From positions 81,032 through 145,031 of the forward strand of contig CALISO010000029.1 in assembly GCA_938041445.1 (NCBI GenBank): DNA of 64,000 nt, read 5' to 3'. The first letter of the stretch is position 1. Every line of letters begins with the position of its first letter. The stretch comes from an uncultured Saprospiraceae bacterium. GTDB lineage: Bacteria > Bacteroidota > Bacteroidia > Chitinophagales > Saprospiraceae. Positions 1 to 9,745 of the stretch are shown piece by piece. The notes under the pieces are model-generated. The model was not told the origin of the DNA. It worked only from the letters and a program-made list of their open reading frames with translations, and searched no databases. The position numbers and the translations under genes were made by a program.

Positions 1-1
1 G

Positions 2-1174
2 AAAGGAGATGGAGTATACTCTCTCTTAAGGCAGTATGACTTAGCTGGAGAGCCATGCAATTTCCAACATTTCTACAAGCTCAATAATCTTGATAAAAAT
101 GAGGGGTTGAAGATCAATACTAAGTATCAACTCCCTATACTCATTGTGGATTATAACGGAATAAGTATAAGATCAACTTTAAAAATGGATGACTGGGATA
201 CTGCCGTAGCTATCCAGAATTATAACACCAACATAAAGGATCTTGGAAAAAGAAAGACGCAATACACTGATAGTAATATTCTATGGGTACCGCATCACTT
301 ATATGGATGTGATGGATCTAATGATATCGTAATCGATACACCGGCCGCTGACGAAAAACAATCTGGCTTTTCAACAGAGCCAAGTCCTAAGAAACTAAAT
401 CCAATAACAAATACACCTAGTACAGTAAGCACAAGTTCATCGACAGTAACTGAAAAATTATTTGGAGCAAGTCATCAGACAGTGCCATTGATAGATCAAT
501 CGTTGAAAGGCAAAGTGTATTACATCGTATCAGGTCATGGAGGTATTGACCCAGGCACGATGTGCACAGACTGTGTCCATACTCTATGTGAAGATGAGTA
601 CGCATATGATGTAGCTCTGAGACTCTCACGTTCACTCTTGCAGAAAGGTGCAACTGTACACATCATCACTCAGGATACTGACGGAATCAGAGATGGAAAG
701 TACTTGTCTTGTGATACAGATGAGACGACATTAGGTGGTGCTAAAGTTGCCGCATCTCAAAAGAATAGACTAGCACAGAGGACACATAAAATCAATCAAC
801 TTTATGCTAAGCACAAGGCTGAAGGTGTCAAAGAACAGTATGCAATGTTTGTCCATATTGATGCTAATCACAAAGAAAAGAGAATGGATGTGTACTTCTT
901 CCACCATGAAAAAAGTAAGACTGGACGTAAGTTGGCAGAAAATCTCCAAAGTACATTCAGAGATAAATATGCTCAACACCAAGCTAATCGTGGATATAAT
1001 GGCTCAGTCAGAACTCGGAACCTTTACGTAGTCAAAAACACTCATCCACCTGCAATACTCGTAGAGCTTGGAAATATAAAAAACACTAGTGATCAAAAGC
1101 GAATTATGCTCTCTGGTAATAGACAGGCTCTTGCTGATTGGATGGCAGAAGGTCTTGCAACCTTTAAACCATAG
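2..1174 (+). CDS. N-acetylmuramoyl-L-alanine amidase (Amidase_3 type), 5' end outside the window; LysM-like repeat at the window edge
   Basis: Motifs YYIVSGHGGIDPGT, DEYAYDVALRLSRSL, HIDANHKEKRMDVYFF and ILVELGNIKNTSDQ fit Amidase_3. The frame is open to base 2 (KGDGVYSLLRQYDLAGEPCNFQHFYKLNNLDKNEGLKINTKYQLPI), so the TTG at 107 is not the real start. Confidence 0.85.
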   Translation, partial: KGDGVYSLLRQYDLAGEPCNFQHFYKLNNLDKNEGLKINTKYQLPILIVDYNGISIRSTLKMDDWDTAVAIQNYNTNIKDLGKRKTQYTDSNILWVPHHLYGCDGSNDIVIDTPAADEKQSGFSTEPSPKKLNPITNTPSTVSTSSSTVTEKLFGASHQTVPLIDQSLKGKVYYIVSGHGGIDPGTMCTDCVHTLCEDEYAYDVALRLSRSLLQKGATVHIITQDTDGIRDGKYLSCDTDETTLGGAKVAASQKNRLAQRTHKINQLYAKHKAEGVKEQYAMFVHIDANHKEKRMDVYFFHHEKSKTGRKLAENLQSTFRDKYAQHQANRGYNGSVRTRNLYVVKNTHPPAILVELGNIKNTSDQKRIMLSGNRQALADWMAEGLATFKP

Positions 1175-1274
1175 ATGCAAGAGAATTAAACTTTCTAATG
1201 ATGCGTTTATTTTCAATGAAGGATAATACGTATTTGCATAGTAGCAAATGGTAGAAAAGTCCGACATTTGAGAT

Positions 1275-2195
1275 ATGGGATTTTTAGACAATTACGACTT
1301 AAGACAATTCAACAATCTAGAGCTACTTGCTAAGCAAGTGGTAGAAGGATTTATTATTGGTTTACATAAGTCCCCTTTTCACGGATTTAGTGTGGAGTTC
1401 GCTGAACATAGGGTATGGAATCCAGGTGAAACCACCAAAAACATTGATTGGAAGGTCTATGCACGTACGGATCGTCTCTACACTAAAAAATATGAAGAAG
1501 AGACTAACCTCCGATGTCAATTAGTCATCGATACTTCTTCGTCAATGTATTTCCCTAAGAACATCCCTGGTAAAACTATTAATAAACTTCAATTCTCAAG
1601 TCTGGCAGCTGCATCAATTATGAACTTGCTGAGTAAGCAACGCGATGCTTATGGCCTTTCAATATTTGATGAGCAATTGCTCTATCACACAAAATGTAAG
1701 AGTAGTCAGACACATTATAGGCTTCTACTTTCATATATCGAGAACTTGATTAACGATAATATCCTAAATAAGTCAACCTCAACAGCAAGTTGTCTTCATG
1801 AAATAGCCGAAAGAGTTCACCGTAGATCGTTAGTCATTATATTTAGCGATATGCTGAATCATGAGGATAACGAAGCCGTCTTCTCAGCTCTTCAACACCT
1901 CAAGTATAACAAACACGAAGTTGTCCTATTCCACGTAACAGACCGAGCTTTAGAAATGGACTTTGAATTTGAAGATCGTCCGTATGAATTCATAGATATG
2001 GAGACTGGAGAGAAAGTCAGAGTCCAATCCAATGCTATTAAAGAACACTTCATACCTAAGGCTAAGCAACTAGAAGAAGATTTACTACAAAAGTGTCTCC
2101 AATACAAAATTGATTTTGTACCGGCTGACATTAATGAAGGCTTCCATCCAATCTTAGAAAAATACCTTGTCAAAAGAAAGAAAATGATCACATAG
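1275..2195 (+). CDS. DUF58 domain protein (VWA-like fold)
   Basis: HRVWNPGETTKNIDWKVYARTDRLYTKKYEEETNLRCQLVIDTSSSM is the typical DUF58 core. Confidence 0.85.
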   Translation: MGFLDNYDLRQFNNLELLAKQVVEGFIIGLHKSPFHGFSVEFAEHRVWNPGETTKNIDWKVYARTDRLYTKKYEEETNLRCQLVIDTSSSMYFPKNIPGKTINKLQFSSLAAASIMNLLSKQRDAYGLSIFDEQLLYHTKCKSSQTHYRLLLSYIENLINDNILNKSTSTASCLHEIAERVHRRSLVIIFSDMLNHEDNEAVFSALQHLKYNKHEVVLFHVTDRALEMDFEFEDRPYEFIDMETGEKVRVQSNAIKEHFIPKAKQLEEDLLQKCLQYKIDFVPADINEGFHPILEKYLVKRKKMIT

Positions 2196-2210
2196 AAGAT
2201 CTCATCCCTT

Positions 2211-2972
2211 ATGCAAAAACAAACTACCAATTTAAGTAAGATCAGCACTAAGCCTCCCAAGGACGTTGATAAGAAAAAAATAAAAAAGCAAACAGCAACT
2301 CTCAAAACAGAAATTGCAGATCTAGCGCATACTCTGATGGCTGAAAAGAAGCAATCTATCCTACTTGTTTTACAAGGAATGGATTCAAGTGGCAAGGACG
2401 GTGCAACTAAGAAAGTGTTTTCAATGTGCAGTCCACACGTTGTTAAGGCCTACCCTTTCAAGAAACCGACAGATCTCGAGTTTGCCCATGATTTTCTTTG
2501 GAGGGCTCATAAGATTGCTCCTGCAAAAGGTGAGATTGCCATCTGGACACGTTCTCACTATGAAGACATCTTAATTCAAAGTGTGCATAAGTGGATTGAT
2601 AAGAAGACAGTCAAAGCCAGAATGAAGGCAATTAACGACTTCGAAGAACTCCTTACAGTACACAATAACACGAAAGTTATCAAGTGCTATCTTCACTTAT
2701 CTAAGGAGAGACAATTAGAAAAGCTTCAGGAGAGAATCGATATTCCAGAGAAAAACTGGAAGCATAATGATGGAGATTGGGATGAACGAAAGCATTGGGA
2801 TGCGTATATGAAAGCCTATGAATATGCTATCAATGGATCTGCAATCCCTTGGCATATCGTTCCTGTTGACAGTCGGTGGTATAGAGATCATATCGTTGCT
2901 ACAATTGTTAAAGACACACTTACTGAAATGAATCCACAATATCCAGTACTACCAAAAAAGAATGGAAAGTAA
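2211..2972 (+). CDS. Polyphosphate kinase 2 (PPK2) family protein
   Basis: Walker A LQGMDSSGKDG, FKKPTDLEFAHDFLWRAHK, RSHYEDI and EKNWKHNDGDWDERKHWDAYMKAYE. Confidence 0.9.
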   Translation: MQKQTTNLSKISTKPPKDVDKKKIKKQTATLKTEIADLAHTLMAEKKQSILLVLQGMDSSGKDGATKKVFSMCSPHVVKAYPFKKPTDLEFAHDFLWRAHKIAPAKGEIAIWTRSHYEDILIQSVHKWIDKKTVKARMKAINDFEELLTVHNNTKVIKCYLHLSKERQLEKLQERIDIPEKNWKHNDGDWDERKHWDAYMKAYEYAINGSAIPWHIVPVDSRWYRDHIVATIVKDTLTEMNPQYPVLPKKNGK

Positions 2973-3387
2973 CCGAGTAGATAAATGGCTGTGGACTGTG
3001 AGGCTCTGTAAAAGCAGATCTCTCGCAACTAAATACTGTAAAGAAAGTAAGGTAAGAATCAATGATAAGCCTGCTAAGCCTTCTGCTCACGTCACTATTG
3101 ACGACAAGGTTGAAGTCAAGCGAAATGGTTTCTTATTTACTTATGAAGTTAAAGGCCTATTGAAGAGCAGAGTTTCTGCTACACTAGCAGCTCCTTGCTA
3201 TAATGATGTCACGCCTGAGTCAGAACTTAATAAGTTCAAGTCTTGGTTTATCGGCAAGGCAGGAAGTGAAAAGAGGCTCAAAGGTGAAGGCCGCCCAACT
3301 AAAAGAGATCGAAGGGAATTAGATATACATAAGTGGACAGAACTTTATCTTGAAGATGAACCTGAAGATATAGATGAAATAGAATAA
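2962..3387 (+). CDS. S4-domain RNA-binding protein (HslR/Hsp15-like)
   Basis: RVDKWLWTVRLCKSRSLATKYCKESKVRINDKPAKPS is an S4 domain; basic tail; overlaps the PPK2 3' end. Confidence 0.85.
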   Translation: MESNRVDKWLWTVRLCKSRSLATKYCKESKVRINDKPAKPSAHVTIDDKVEVKRNGFLFTYEVKGLLKSRVSATLAAPCYNDVTPESELNKFKSWFIGKAGSEKRLKGEGRPTKRDRRELDIHKWTELYLEDEPEDIDEIE

Positions 3388-5369
3388 TGAGGATATTTAG
3401 AGACATCAATGCTTTGCCCGCTTTTAAGAATGGGGTTGCTACTATCGGGTCTTTTGATGGTGTACATCTAGGTCATAGACAGTTAATTAGACGCATCGTC
3501 CAAATGGCGAGAGAAATTGATGGTGAAAGTATTATGATTACTTTTCACCCTCATCCAAGAGCAATTATTGACCCAGAAAATGTCAAGCTCCTTACAACAC
3601 TAGACGAGAAAATCCAGATCCTAGAAACGTTGAAAGTCGACAACCTGATTGTGGTTCCATTTGACCTCACCTTCAGCCAGCAACCACCTGAACAGTACAT
3701 TGAGGACTTCCTAATTGGTAAAATCAATCCGACAGGGTTAGTAATTGGATATGATCACAGATTCGGCAAAGATAGAAGAGGCGATATTAATCTATTATTT
3801 GAATATGAATCTCACTTTCCAAATGGTATTAAAGAAATAAGCAAGAAGGAAATACAAAACATCGCTATCAGCTCAAGTAAGGTCAGAAATTATCTTCAAG
3901 ACGGCAGGATAGAAGAAGCAAATAGCCTTCTCGACTACTATTATATGTTAACCGGAACTGTTGTTTCTGGTGATAAAATTGGCAGGGAGATTGGCTACCC
4001 TACTGCAAACATTAAGATTGACTCAAGTCAAAAGTTAATACCATCAACTGGAATCTATGCAGCCAGAGCACAAGTTGATGGCAGTGTGTACAATGGTATG
4101 CTGTACATAGGCACAAGGCCTACAGTTGATGAAACAGAGACAACTAAGATTGAAATAAACCTATTTGACTTTGATCAAAACATCTATGATAAGGAAATGA
4201 CCGTAAGCATCTATGGCTTCATAAGAGAAGATATGCATATGGACTCGCTAGATGCCTTACAAGTCCAATTAGGTAAAGATAAAAGGGCTGCCCTTAATTA
4301 TTTTAGCAAATTAGATAGCTATAGTAGAAAAGAAGTCAGCAAGGTAGCTATCGCTATCCTAGCATATAATAGTAGAGAAAGACTTGAGTCTTTTCTCCCA
4401 TCCATCAGTGAGTCTATGGGAGAAAAATTTGAGACATTCGTCATAGATAATGCTAGTGATGATGATACGGTAGAATTTGTTCAAGAGTGGTTTCCGGAGA
4501 TCCACACAATTCAATTCGGATCTAATTATGGATACGCTAAAGGATATAATAAAGCTATAGAGCAGATAGATAGTAAGTATCTAGTGCTACTTAATGATGA
4601 TGTTATGGTCACTCCCAATTGGCTGACACCCATCATCAATAAAATGGAAGCTGACCCTACAATAGGTGCTTGCATGCCATCAGTCTTAGACTATGAACTA
4701 AAGACTCATTATGAGTATGCTGGAGCAGCAGGAGGCTTGATTGATAAGTATGGCGTCCCTTATTGCAAAGGAAGAATATTCGAGCAAATCGAACGGGTAA
4801 ATCCAAACTACAATTCAGAAGAAGAGATCTTTTGGGCATCAGGAGCAGCAATAGTTGTAAGGTCAGATGTCTTTATTAATCTTGAAGGATTTGATGAATC
4901 GTTCTTCGCTCATCAAGAAGAGATAGATCTATGTTGGAGAATGAAAAATGCAGGCTACAAGGTAATGGTGATGCCACAGTCTATTGTTTATCACGTAGGT
5001 GGGAGTTCGCTAGCGTATGACAATCCAGAAAAGACATACCTCAATGTCAGAAACAACCACTGGATGATCATAAAAAATCATCGAGATAGTCATATTCTTA
5101 CCATTCTGTTACCTCGTATTATTCAGGATAAATTAGGCGCATTATATATGATGCTTACAGGACACTACAAGAAAGGTATCGCAATATTCAAGGGACTAAC
5201 TCACGCCTATCTTTCTATAGGCAAGAAGCTCTCAAAACGGAAGCAAGTAAAACAGCTTGTTGATAAATATGCAATTGCCCAACCGAATAAAAACGGTCGT
5301 TCAAGATTCTCCATTGCCTATCGATACTATGTACGTAACCAACGAACAGTAGAAAAACTTAATACATGA
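3387..5369 (+). CDS. ribF: Bifunctional riboflavin kinase/FAD synthetase (RibF) fused to a family 2 glycosyltransferase
   Basis: N-terminal ~310 aa: IGSFDGVHLGHRQLI, FHPHPR, GYDHRFGKDRRGD, ISSSKVRNYL, GREIGYPTANI. From residue ~319: VAIAILAYNSRERLESFLPS, VIDNASDDDTVEFV, LLNDDVMVTPNWL, FFAHQEEIDLCWRMKNAGYKV (GT2). Confidence 0.9.
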   Translation: MRIFRDINALPAFKNGVATIGSFDGVHLGHRQLIRRIVQMAREIDGESIMITFHPHPRAIIDPENVKLLTTLDEKIQILETLKVDNLIVVPFDLTFSQQPPEQYIEDFLIGKINPTGLVIGYDHRFGKDRRGDINLLFEYESHFPNGIKEISKKEIQNIAISSSKVRNYLQDGRIEEANSLLDYYYMLTGTVVSGDKIGREIGYPTANIKIDSSQKLIPSTGIYAARAQVDGSVYNGMLYIGTRPTVDETETTKIEINLFDFDQNIYDKEMTVSIYGFIREDMHMDSLDALQVQLGKDKRAALNYFSKLDSYSRKEVSKVAIAILAYNSRERLESFLPSISESMGEKFETFVIDNASDDDTVEFVQEWFPEIHTIQFGSNYGYAKGYNKAIEQIDSKYLVLLNDDVMVTPNWLTPIINKMEADPTIGACMPSVLDYELKTHYEYAGAAGGLIDKYGVPYCKGRIFEQIERVNPNYNSEEEIFWASGAAIVVRSDVFINLEGFDESFFAHQEEIDLCWRMKNAGYKVMVMPQSIVYHVGGSSLAYDNPEKTYLNVRNNHWMIIKNHRDSHILTILLPRIIQDKLGALYMMLTGHYKKGIAIFKGLTHAYLSIGKKLSKRKQVKQLVDKYAIAQPNKNGRSRFSIAYRYYVRNQRTVEKLNT

Positions 5370-6088
5370 AGTACCCTCCCATCCTGTTTGAGGATGACTA
5401 TTTTGTCATACTTGACAAACCAGCAAACTTATTATCAACTCCGGATAGATTCAGATCAGAATTACCATCTTTAAAATCGCTAATGCGAAAAAAATATGGT
5501 GAAATCTTCGTGCTTCATCGACTTGATCTCGAAACTTCTGGTTGCATTGCATTTGGTAAAAAGCCAGAGATCCAACAGGTCTTTACTGAGATGCAGATTA
5601 ATAATGAAGTGACTAAACACTACACAGCAATTGTCGATGGGGTCCCACATCAAGAGCAAGGTGTCATTGACTTACCTCTGATCTATGATGGAGGAAAGAC
5701 TTACGTCAATCTGAAGGATAAGAAAGCCAAACAATCCATTACACACTATCAGTTAAAAAAGACGATTGGTCAGTATAGTATAATTGAGTGTAATATCAAG
5801 TCAGGACGTACTCACCAGATCAGGGTCCATCTTGCACATATTGGACTCCCTCTTGCTGTAGATAGGTTCTATGGTCGCAATGAAGCTATCTATCTATCTG
5901 AGTTCAAGAAAAAGAAATATTGGAAAAAAGCAGAGGTAGAAGAGAGACCATTAGTCTCAAGGTTAACGTTGCATGCATCAAATCTAGCCTTTACACATCC
6001 AATAACTAAAGAGCCAGTTACCGTAGGGTCTGAACTACATAAAGATATGCGAGCACTAATACAACAACTTGAAAAAAACTTGGGGTAA
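5366..6088 (+). CDS. RluA family pseudouridine synthase
   Basis: VLHRLDLETSG catalytic motif, SGRTHQIRVHLAHIGLPLAVD; 4-bp overlap with the upstream ORF. Confidence 0.9.
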   Translation: MKYPPILFEDDYFVILDKPANLLSTPDRFRSELPSLKSLMRKKYGEIFVLHRLDLETSGCIAFGKKPEIQQVFTEMQINNEVTKHYTAIVDGVPHQEQGVIDLPLIYDGGKTYVNLKDKKAKQSITHYQLKKTIGQYSIIECNIKSGRTHQIRVHLAHIGLPLAVDRFYGRNEAIYLSEFKKKKYWKKAEVEERPLVSRLTLHASNLAFTHPITKEPVTVGSELHKDMRALIQQLEKNLG

Positions 6089-6113
6089 AAAAAAACCCCG
6101 CCGAGCGGCAGGG
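6087..6113 (-). terminator. Intrinsic terminator reading on the minus strand
   Basis: Minus strand reads CCCTGCCGCTCGGCGGGGTTTTTTTTT: a GC-rich stem with one G-U pair followed by nine T. The plus-strand side lacks a T-tract. Confidence 0.7.
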
Positions 6114-6284
6114 CCAATCATTATAGAACAACTTCCGATACAAATGTAAGGCGTTTGTTAATCTTGTGTAGGAATCTCGGCATTAAAAATATAAGCGGCT
6201 ATTACATAATTTTACTTATAATACATAATCAGTTATATTATAGGTCATAATGTGTTAATTCCCATATAGTTTAATTAGTAAATA

Positions 6285-6887
6285 TTGTTACAAAAAGTAA
6301 AAAAAATAGGTTTAACGGGGGGTATAGGCTCTGGAAAAACACTGATTACCAGCTTGTTTTCATTGCTAAATATCCCTATATTTTTATCAGATATCGAGGC
6401 TAAAAAACTCTACTATAACCCACATATTCAATCAAAAGTCATAAAATTACTTGGTAAAAACAGCTATGTTGATGGCCAGTTAAACAAAGAGTTTGTGGGT
6501 AAATCAGTGTTTGCAGAAGCTACCAAGCTAGAACAGTTGAATCAAATCATCCATCCAGCAGTCCGCCAAAGATTTACAAATTGGGTATCTGAGCAATCAA
6601 CACCCTACGTCATTCAAGAATCGGCCCTCATATTTGAAACCGGTATTGCATCACTATTTGATTACACAATACTTGTAACAGCTCCAGAAGAGATCAGAAT
6701 AAATCGAGTCATACAACGGGACAATACGACTCGTGATCAGGTCATTGCTAGAATGAAGCATCAACTGTCAGATGATGAGAAGAAAGCCCTAGCTGATCAC
6801 ATAATAATTAACGATGGTGTACAATATGTGATTCCACAAATTATTGATATACATAGACAGCTACTATCTATAAACGAATCAAAGTAG
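6285..6887 (+). CDS. coaE: Dephospho-CoA kinase
   Basis: IGLTGGIGSGKT P-loop, IFLSDIEAKKL, IHPAVRQRF, ESALIFETG; TTG start. Confidence 0.92.
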   Translation: MLQKVKKIGLTGGIGSGKTLITSLFSLLNIPIFLSDIEAKKLYYNPHIQSKVIKLLGKNSYVDGQLNKEFVGKSVFAEATKLEQLNQIIHPAVRQRFTNWVSEQSTPYVIQESALIFETGIASLFDYTILVTAPEEIRINRVIQRDNTTRDQVIARMKHQLSDDEKKALADHIIINDGVQYVIPQIIDIHRQLLSINESK

Positions 6888-6933
6888 ATTGTGTAAGTTT
6901 GTGCTTTAGTTAATAATACCTATACACCGCACT

Positions 6934-8229
6934 ATGTCAGAAGTAAGTAATCAACAGCATACATCAGAAAGTTTAATGAAAATGGAGGACCGTTATGGTG
7001 CTCATAATTATCATCCCCTACCCGTAGTATTGAGTAAGGGAGATGGCGTCTATGTGTGGGATGTAGAAGGCAAACGATACTTTGATTTTCTTAGTGCATA
7101 TTCTGCTGTCAATCAAGGTCACTGTCATCCACAGATATTGCAGGCATTACATTCTCAAGCACAATCTTTAACTCTCACATCTCGTGCATTCTACAATGAT
7201 ATGCTAGGGAAGTATGAGAAGTATATGACTGAGCTATTTGCCTATGACAAAATATTACCGATAAATACTGGAGTAGAAGCTGTAGAAACAGCTCTCAAAA
7301 TAGCAAGGAAATGGGCTTATGAAAAGAAAGGAGTCCCTGCAGGAAAAGCCAAAATCATCTTTGCTAGTCAAAATTTTCATGGTCGTACGCTTGCTGTGAT
7401 TAGTGGGTCAACAGACTCAGATAGTCGAGGAGGATTTGGACCATATATGCCTGGATTTGAAATCGTACCATACAATGATATCAAACGATTGGAAGACGAA
7501 CTTAAAGATCCAAATGTTGCTGCCTTTATCGTAGAGCCTATACAAGGTGAAGCAGGTGTGATGGTTCCAGATGATCAATATCTCGTTAAGGCAAAAGAGC
7601 TTTGTGACAAGTACAGTGCTTTACTTATCGCCGATGAAGTCCAAACCGGAATTGCAAGGACGGGCAAGTTACTCGCCACTTGTGGTAATTGTGACTGTGC
7701 AACTTCTACTTGTGAAAGAAAACCTGAAGTAAGACCTGATATCTTAGTATTAGGGAAGGCATTGAGTGGCGGTGTGTTCCCAGTATCTGCGGTGCTTGCT
7801 GATGACCCTATTATGCTTTGTATCAAACCAGGAGAGCATGGTTCTACTTTTGGAGGAAATCCACTTGCTTGTGCTGTTGCAATAGCAGCCTTAGAAGTTG
7901 TTAAAAATGAGGATCTCGCTGGAAATGCAATGAAACTTGGAAAAATATTCAGAGCAAGAATGCAGACCGTCGTTGATTCTTCATCACTTGTGAAGTTAGT
8001 CCGAGGTAAAGGATTGCTCAATGCGATTGTCATTAATGACTCCGAGGAAAGTAAGACAGCGTGGAATATTTGCTTAAAGCTTAGAGACAATGGCCTATTA
8101 GCAAAACCTACACATGGAAATATCATTAGGTTTGCTCCACCTCTTGTAATGACAGAAGATGAGATAAATGAATGTTGCGATATTATAGAAAAGACAATTA
8201 AAGAATTCGAAGCAGAACCGAATGCATGA
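6934..8229 (+). CDS. rocD: Ornithine--oxo-acid transaminase (class III aminotransferase)
   Basis: [87 protein letters not shown]. Confidence 0.95.
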   Translation: MSEVSNQQHTSESLMKMEDRYGAHNYHPLPVVLSKGDGVYVWDVEGKRYFDFLSAYSAVNQGHCHPQILQALHSQAQSLTLTSRAFYNDMLGKYEKYMTELFAYDKILPINTGVEAVETALKIARKWAYEKKGVPAGKAKIIFASQNFHGRTLAVISGSTDSDSRGGFGPYMPGFEIVPYNDIKRLEDELKDPNVAAFIVEPIQGEAGVMVPDDQYLVKAKELCDKYSALLIADEVQTGIARTGKLLATCGNCDCATSTCERKPEVRPDILVLGKALSGGVFPVSAVLADDPIMLCIKPGEHGSTFGGNPLACAVAIAALEVVKNEDLAGNAMKLGKIFRARMQTVVDSSSLVKLVRGKGLLNAIVINDSEESKTAWNICLKLRDNGLLAKPTHGNIIRFAPPLVMTEDEINECCDIIEKTIKEFEAEPNA

Positions 8230-8806
8230 TATAGAACCCTATCATAAATGGAGAAATTACTATATCGCATCTGAAGATGAAAAATCTCCATTCTATCGAA
8301 GAGAGTATAGCGAGTTTACATTTACTAATAAGGTCTACAACTATTATATCCATCCACAGTGGGATGACTTTGGGTCATCAACTTTGTATGGAAAAGTCCT
8401 CATTGCTGACTATTCATCAGGTATCGCCTTTATTGAGTTGATAGGTGAATGGAATGACACATTGTATAATGATATCATGACTCTCAAGAACAATGTGATC
8501 AATCCAATGATTGCTCAAGACATCAATAAATATATACTTCTCTGTGATAATGTATTGAACTTTCATGGAGATGACAACAGTTACTATGAAGAGTGGTGGG
8601 ATGATATTAAAGACGATGGAGGCCTTATCTGCTTTGTCAATACAATGTTGCACGTGACGCAGGAGATGGAGAGATCTCAGATTCAATATTACGCTAACTT
8701 TGGAGGGAATCTTGAAGATGTTCTATGGAGAAGATACCTACCTCCTCAAGTATTGACAAAAGTCGTTGACATCATAAACAACAGTACCAAACAACTTGAC
8801 TATTAA
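8222..8806 (+). CDS. Conserved hypothetical protein, 194 aa
   Basis: Long ORF overlapping the rocD end by 8 bp and followed 5 bp later by era; no recognised domain. Confidence 0.75.
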   Translation: MHDIEPYHKWRNYYIASEDEKSPFYRREYSEFTFTNKVYNYYIHPQWDDFGSSTLYGKVLIADYSSGIAFIELIGEWNDTLYNDIMTLKNNVINPMIAQDINKYILLCDNVLNFHGDDNSYYEEWWDDIKDDGGLICFVNTMLHVTQEMERSQIQYYANFGGNLEDVLWRRYLPPQVLTKVVDIINNSTKQLDY

Positions 8807-8811
8807 CACCT

Positions 8812-9720
8812 ATGCAAGACACACCAAATCATAAATCCGCTTTTGTAAACATCATAGGGCTACCTAATGTAGGCAAGTCGAGCTTGTTGAATGCCTTACT
8901 GGGTGACAAGATGGTCATCGTAAGCCATAAGCCACAGACAACTAGGCACAGGATATTTGGGATCATGAATGGTGATGACTATCAAGTTGTATTCTCAGAT
9001 ACTCCGGGTATCATAATTGAGGAGAGCTATAAAATGCAGAAAGCAATGAATGATGCGGCATTTTCTGTCTTTCAAGATACTGACATATTGATACTGGTCA
9101 TAGATGCTGCTGATCCGCAAATACCTGAAGAAGCACTTGAGAAAAAAATTCAACATCTAGATGTCCCTGTCATCCTAGTCTTTAATAAGATTGACCTGAT
9201 TGATGAAGAAAAGTATCTTCAATTAGTTGACGAGTTTAAGCAACTACATAACTGGACAGAAATCATCAGTACTTCTACTATTAATAAGACAGGTGTGCCT
9301 AAGCTTAAACAATTAATTATTGATAATCTTGAAGAAGGTCCAGCTTACTATCCAAAGGATCAATTGAGCGATAGACCTGAACGATTCTTTATTGGAGAGT
9401 TAATCAGAGAAAACCTATTTCTGTTATATCACCAAGAGATTCCCTACTCTACTGAGGTTGCAGTCACAGAGTTCAAAGAAAGTATCAAGAACGGAGAACC
9501 ATTTGTCCACATCTATGCACTTATTATCTGTATGCGTCGAAGTCAAAAAGGGATCTTACTTGGCAAACGAGGAAGCGCGATCAAACAGCTTGGTATGGAC
9601 TCTAGAAAATCTATTGAAGCTTACCTTGGCAAGAAGATATTCTTAGAGCTACACGTGAAAATTAAAGAAAAATGGAGAGATGATGATACGCTGCTTAAAT
9701 CTTTTGGATATTTGCAGTAA
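8812..9720 (+). CDS. era: GTPase Era
   Basis: G1 GLPNVGKSS, DTPG, NKID; C-terminal KH region with RRSQKGILLGKRGSAIKQLG. Confidence 0.95.
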   Translation: MQDTPNHKSAFVNIIGLPNVGKSSLLNALLGDKMVIVSHKPQTTRHRIFGIMNGDDYQVVFSDTPGIIIEESYKMQKAMNDAAFSVFQDTDILILVIDAADPQIPEEALEKKIQHLDVPVILVFNKIDLIDEEKYLQLVDEFKQLHNWTEIISTSTINKTGVPKLKQLIIDNLEEGPAYYPKDQLSDRPERFFIGELIRENLFLLYHQEIPYSTEVAVTEFKESIKNGEPFVHIYALIICMRRSQKGILLGKRGSAIKQLGMDSRKSIEAYLGKKIFLELHVKIKEKWRDDDTLLKSFGYLQ

Positions 9721-9745
9721 TGAGCAACACAATCGATAACCACAT

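Noticed and set aside
417-653. Antisense ORF inside the amidase gene, and many similar short ORFs in the track (e.g. 1892-2395 -, 7575-8291 -, 14098-14436 -, 32910-33254 +)
   Set aside because: They lie opposite or inside well-supported genes, show low-complexity translations typical of shadow frames, and match no family I know.
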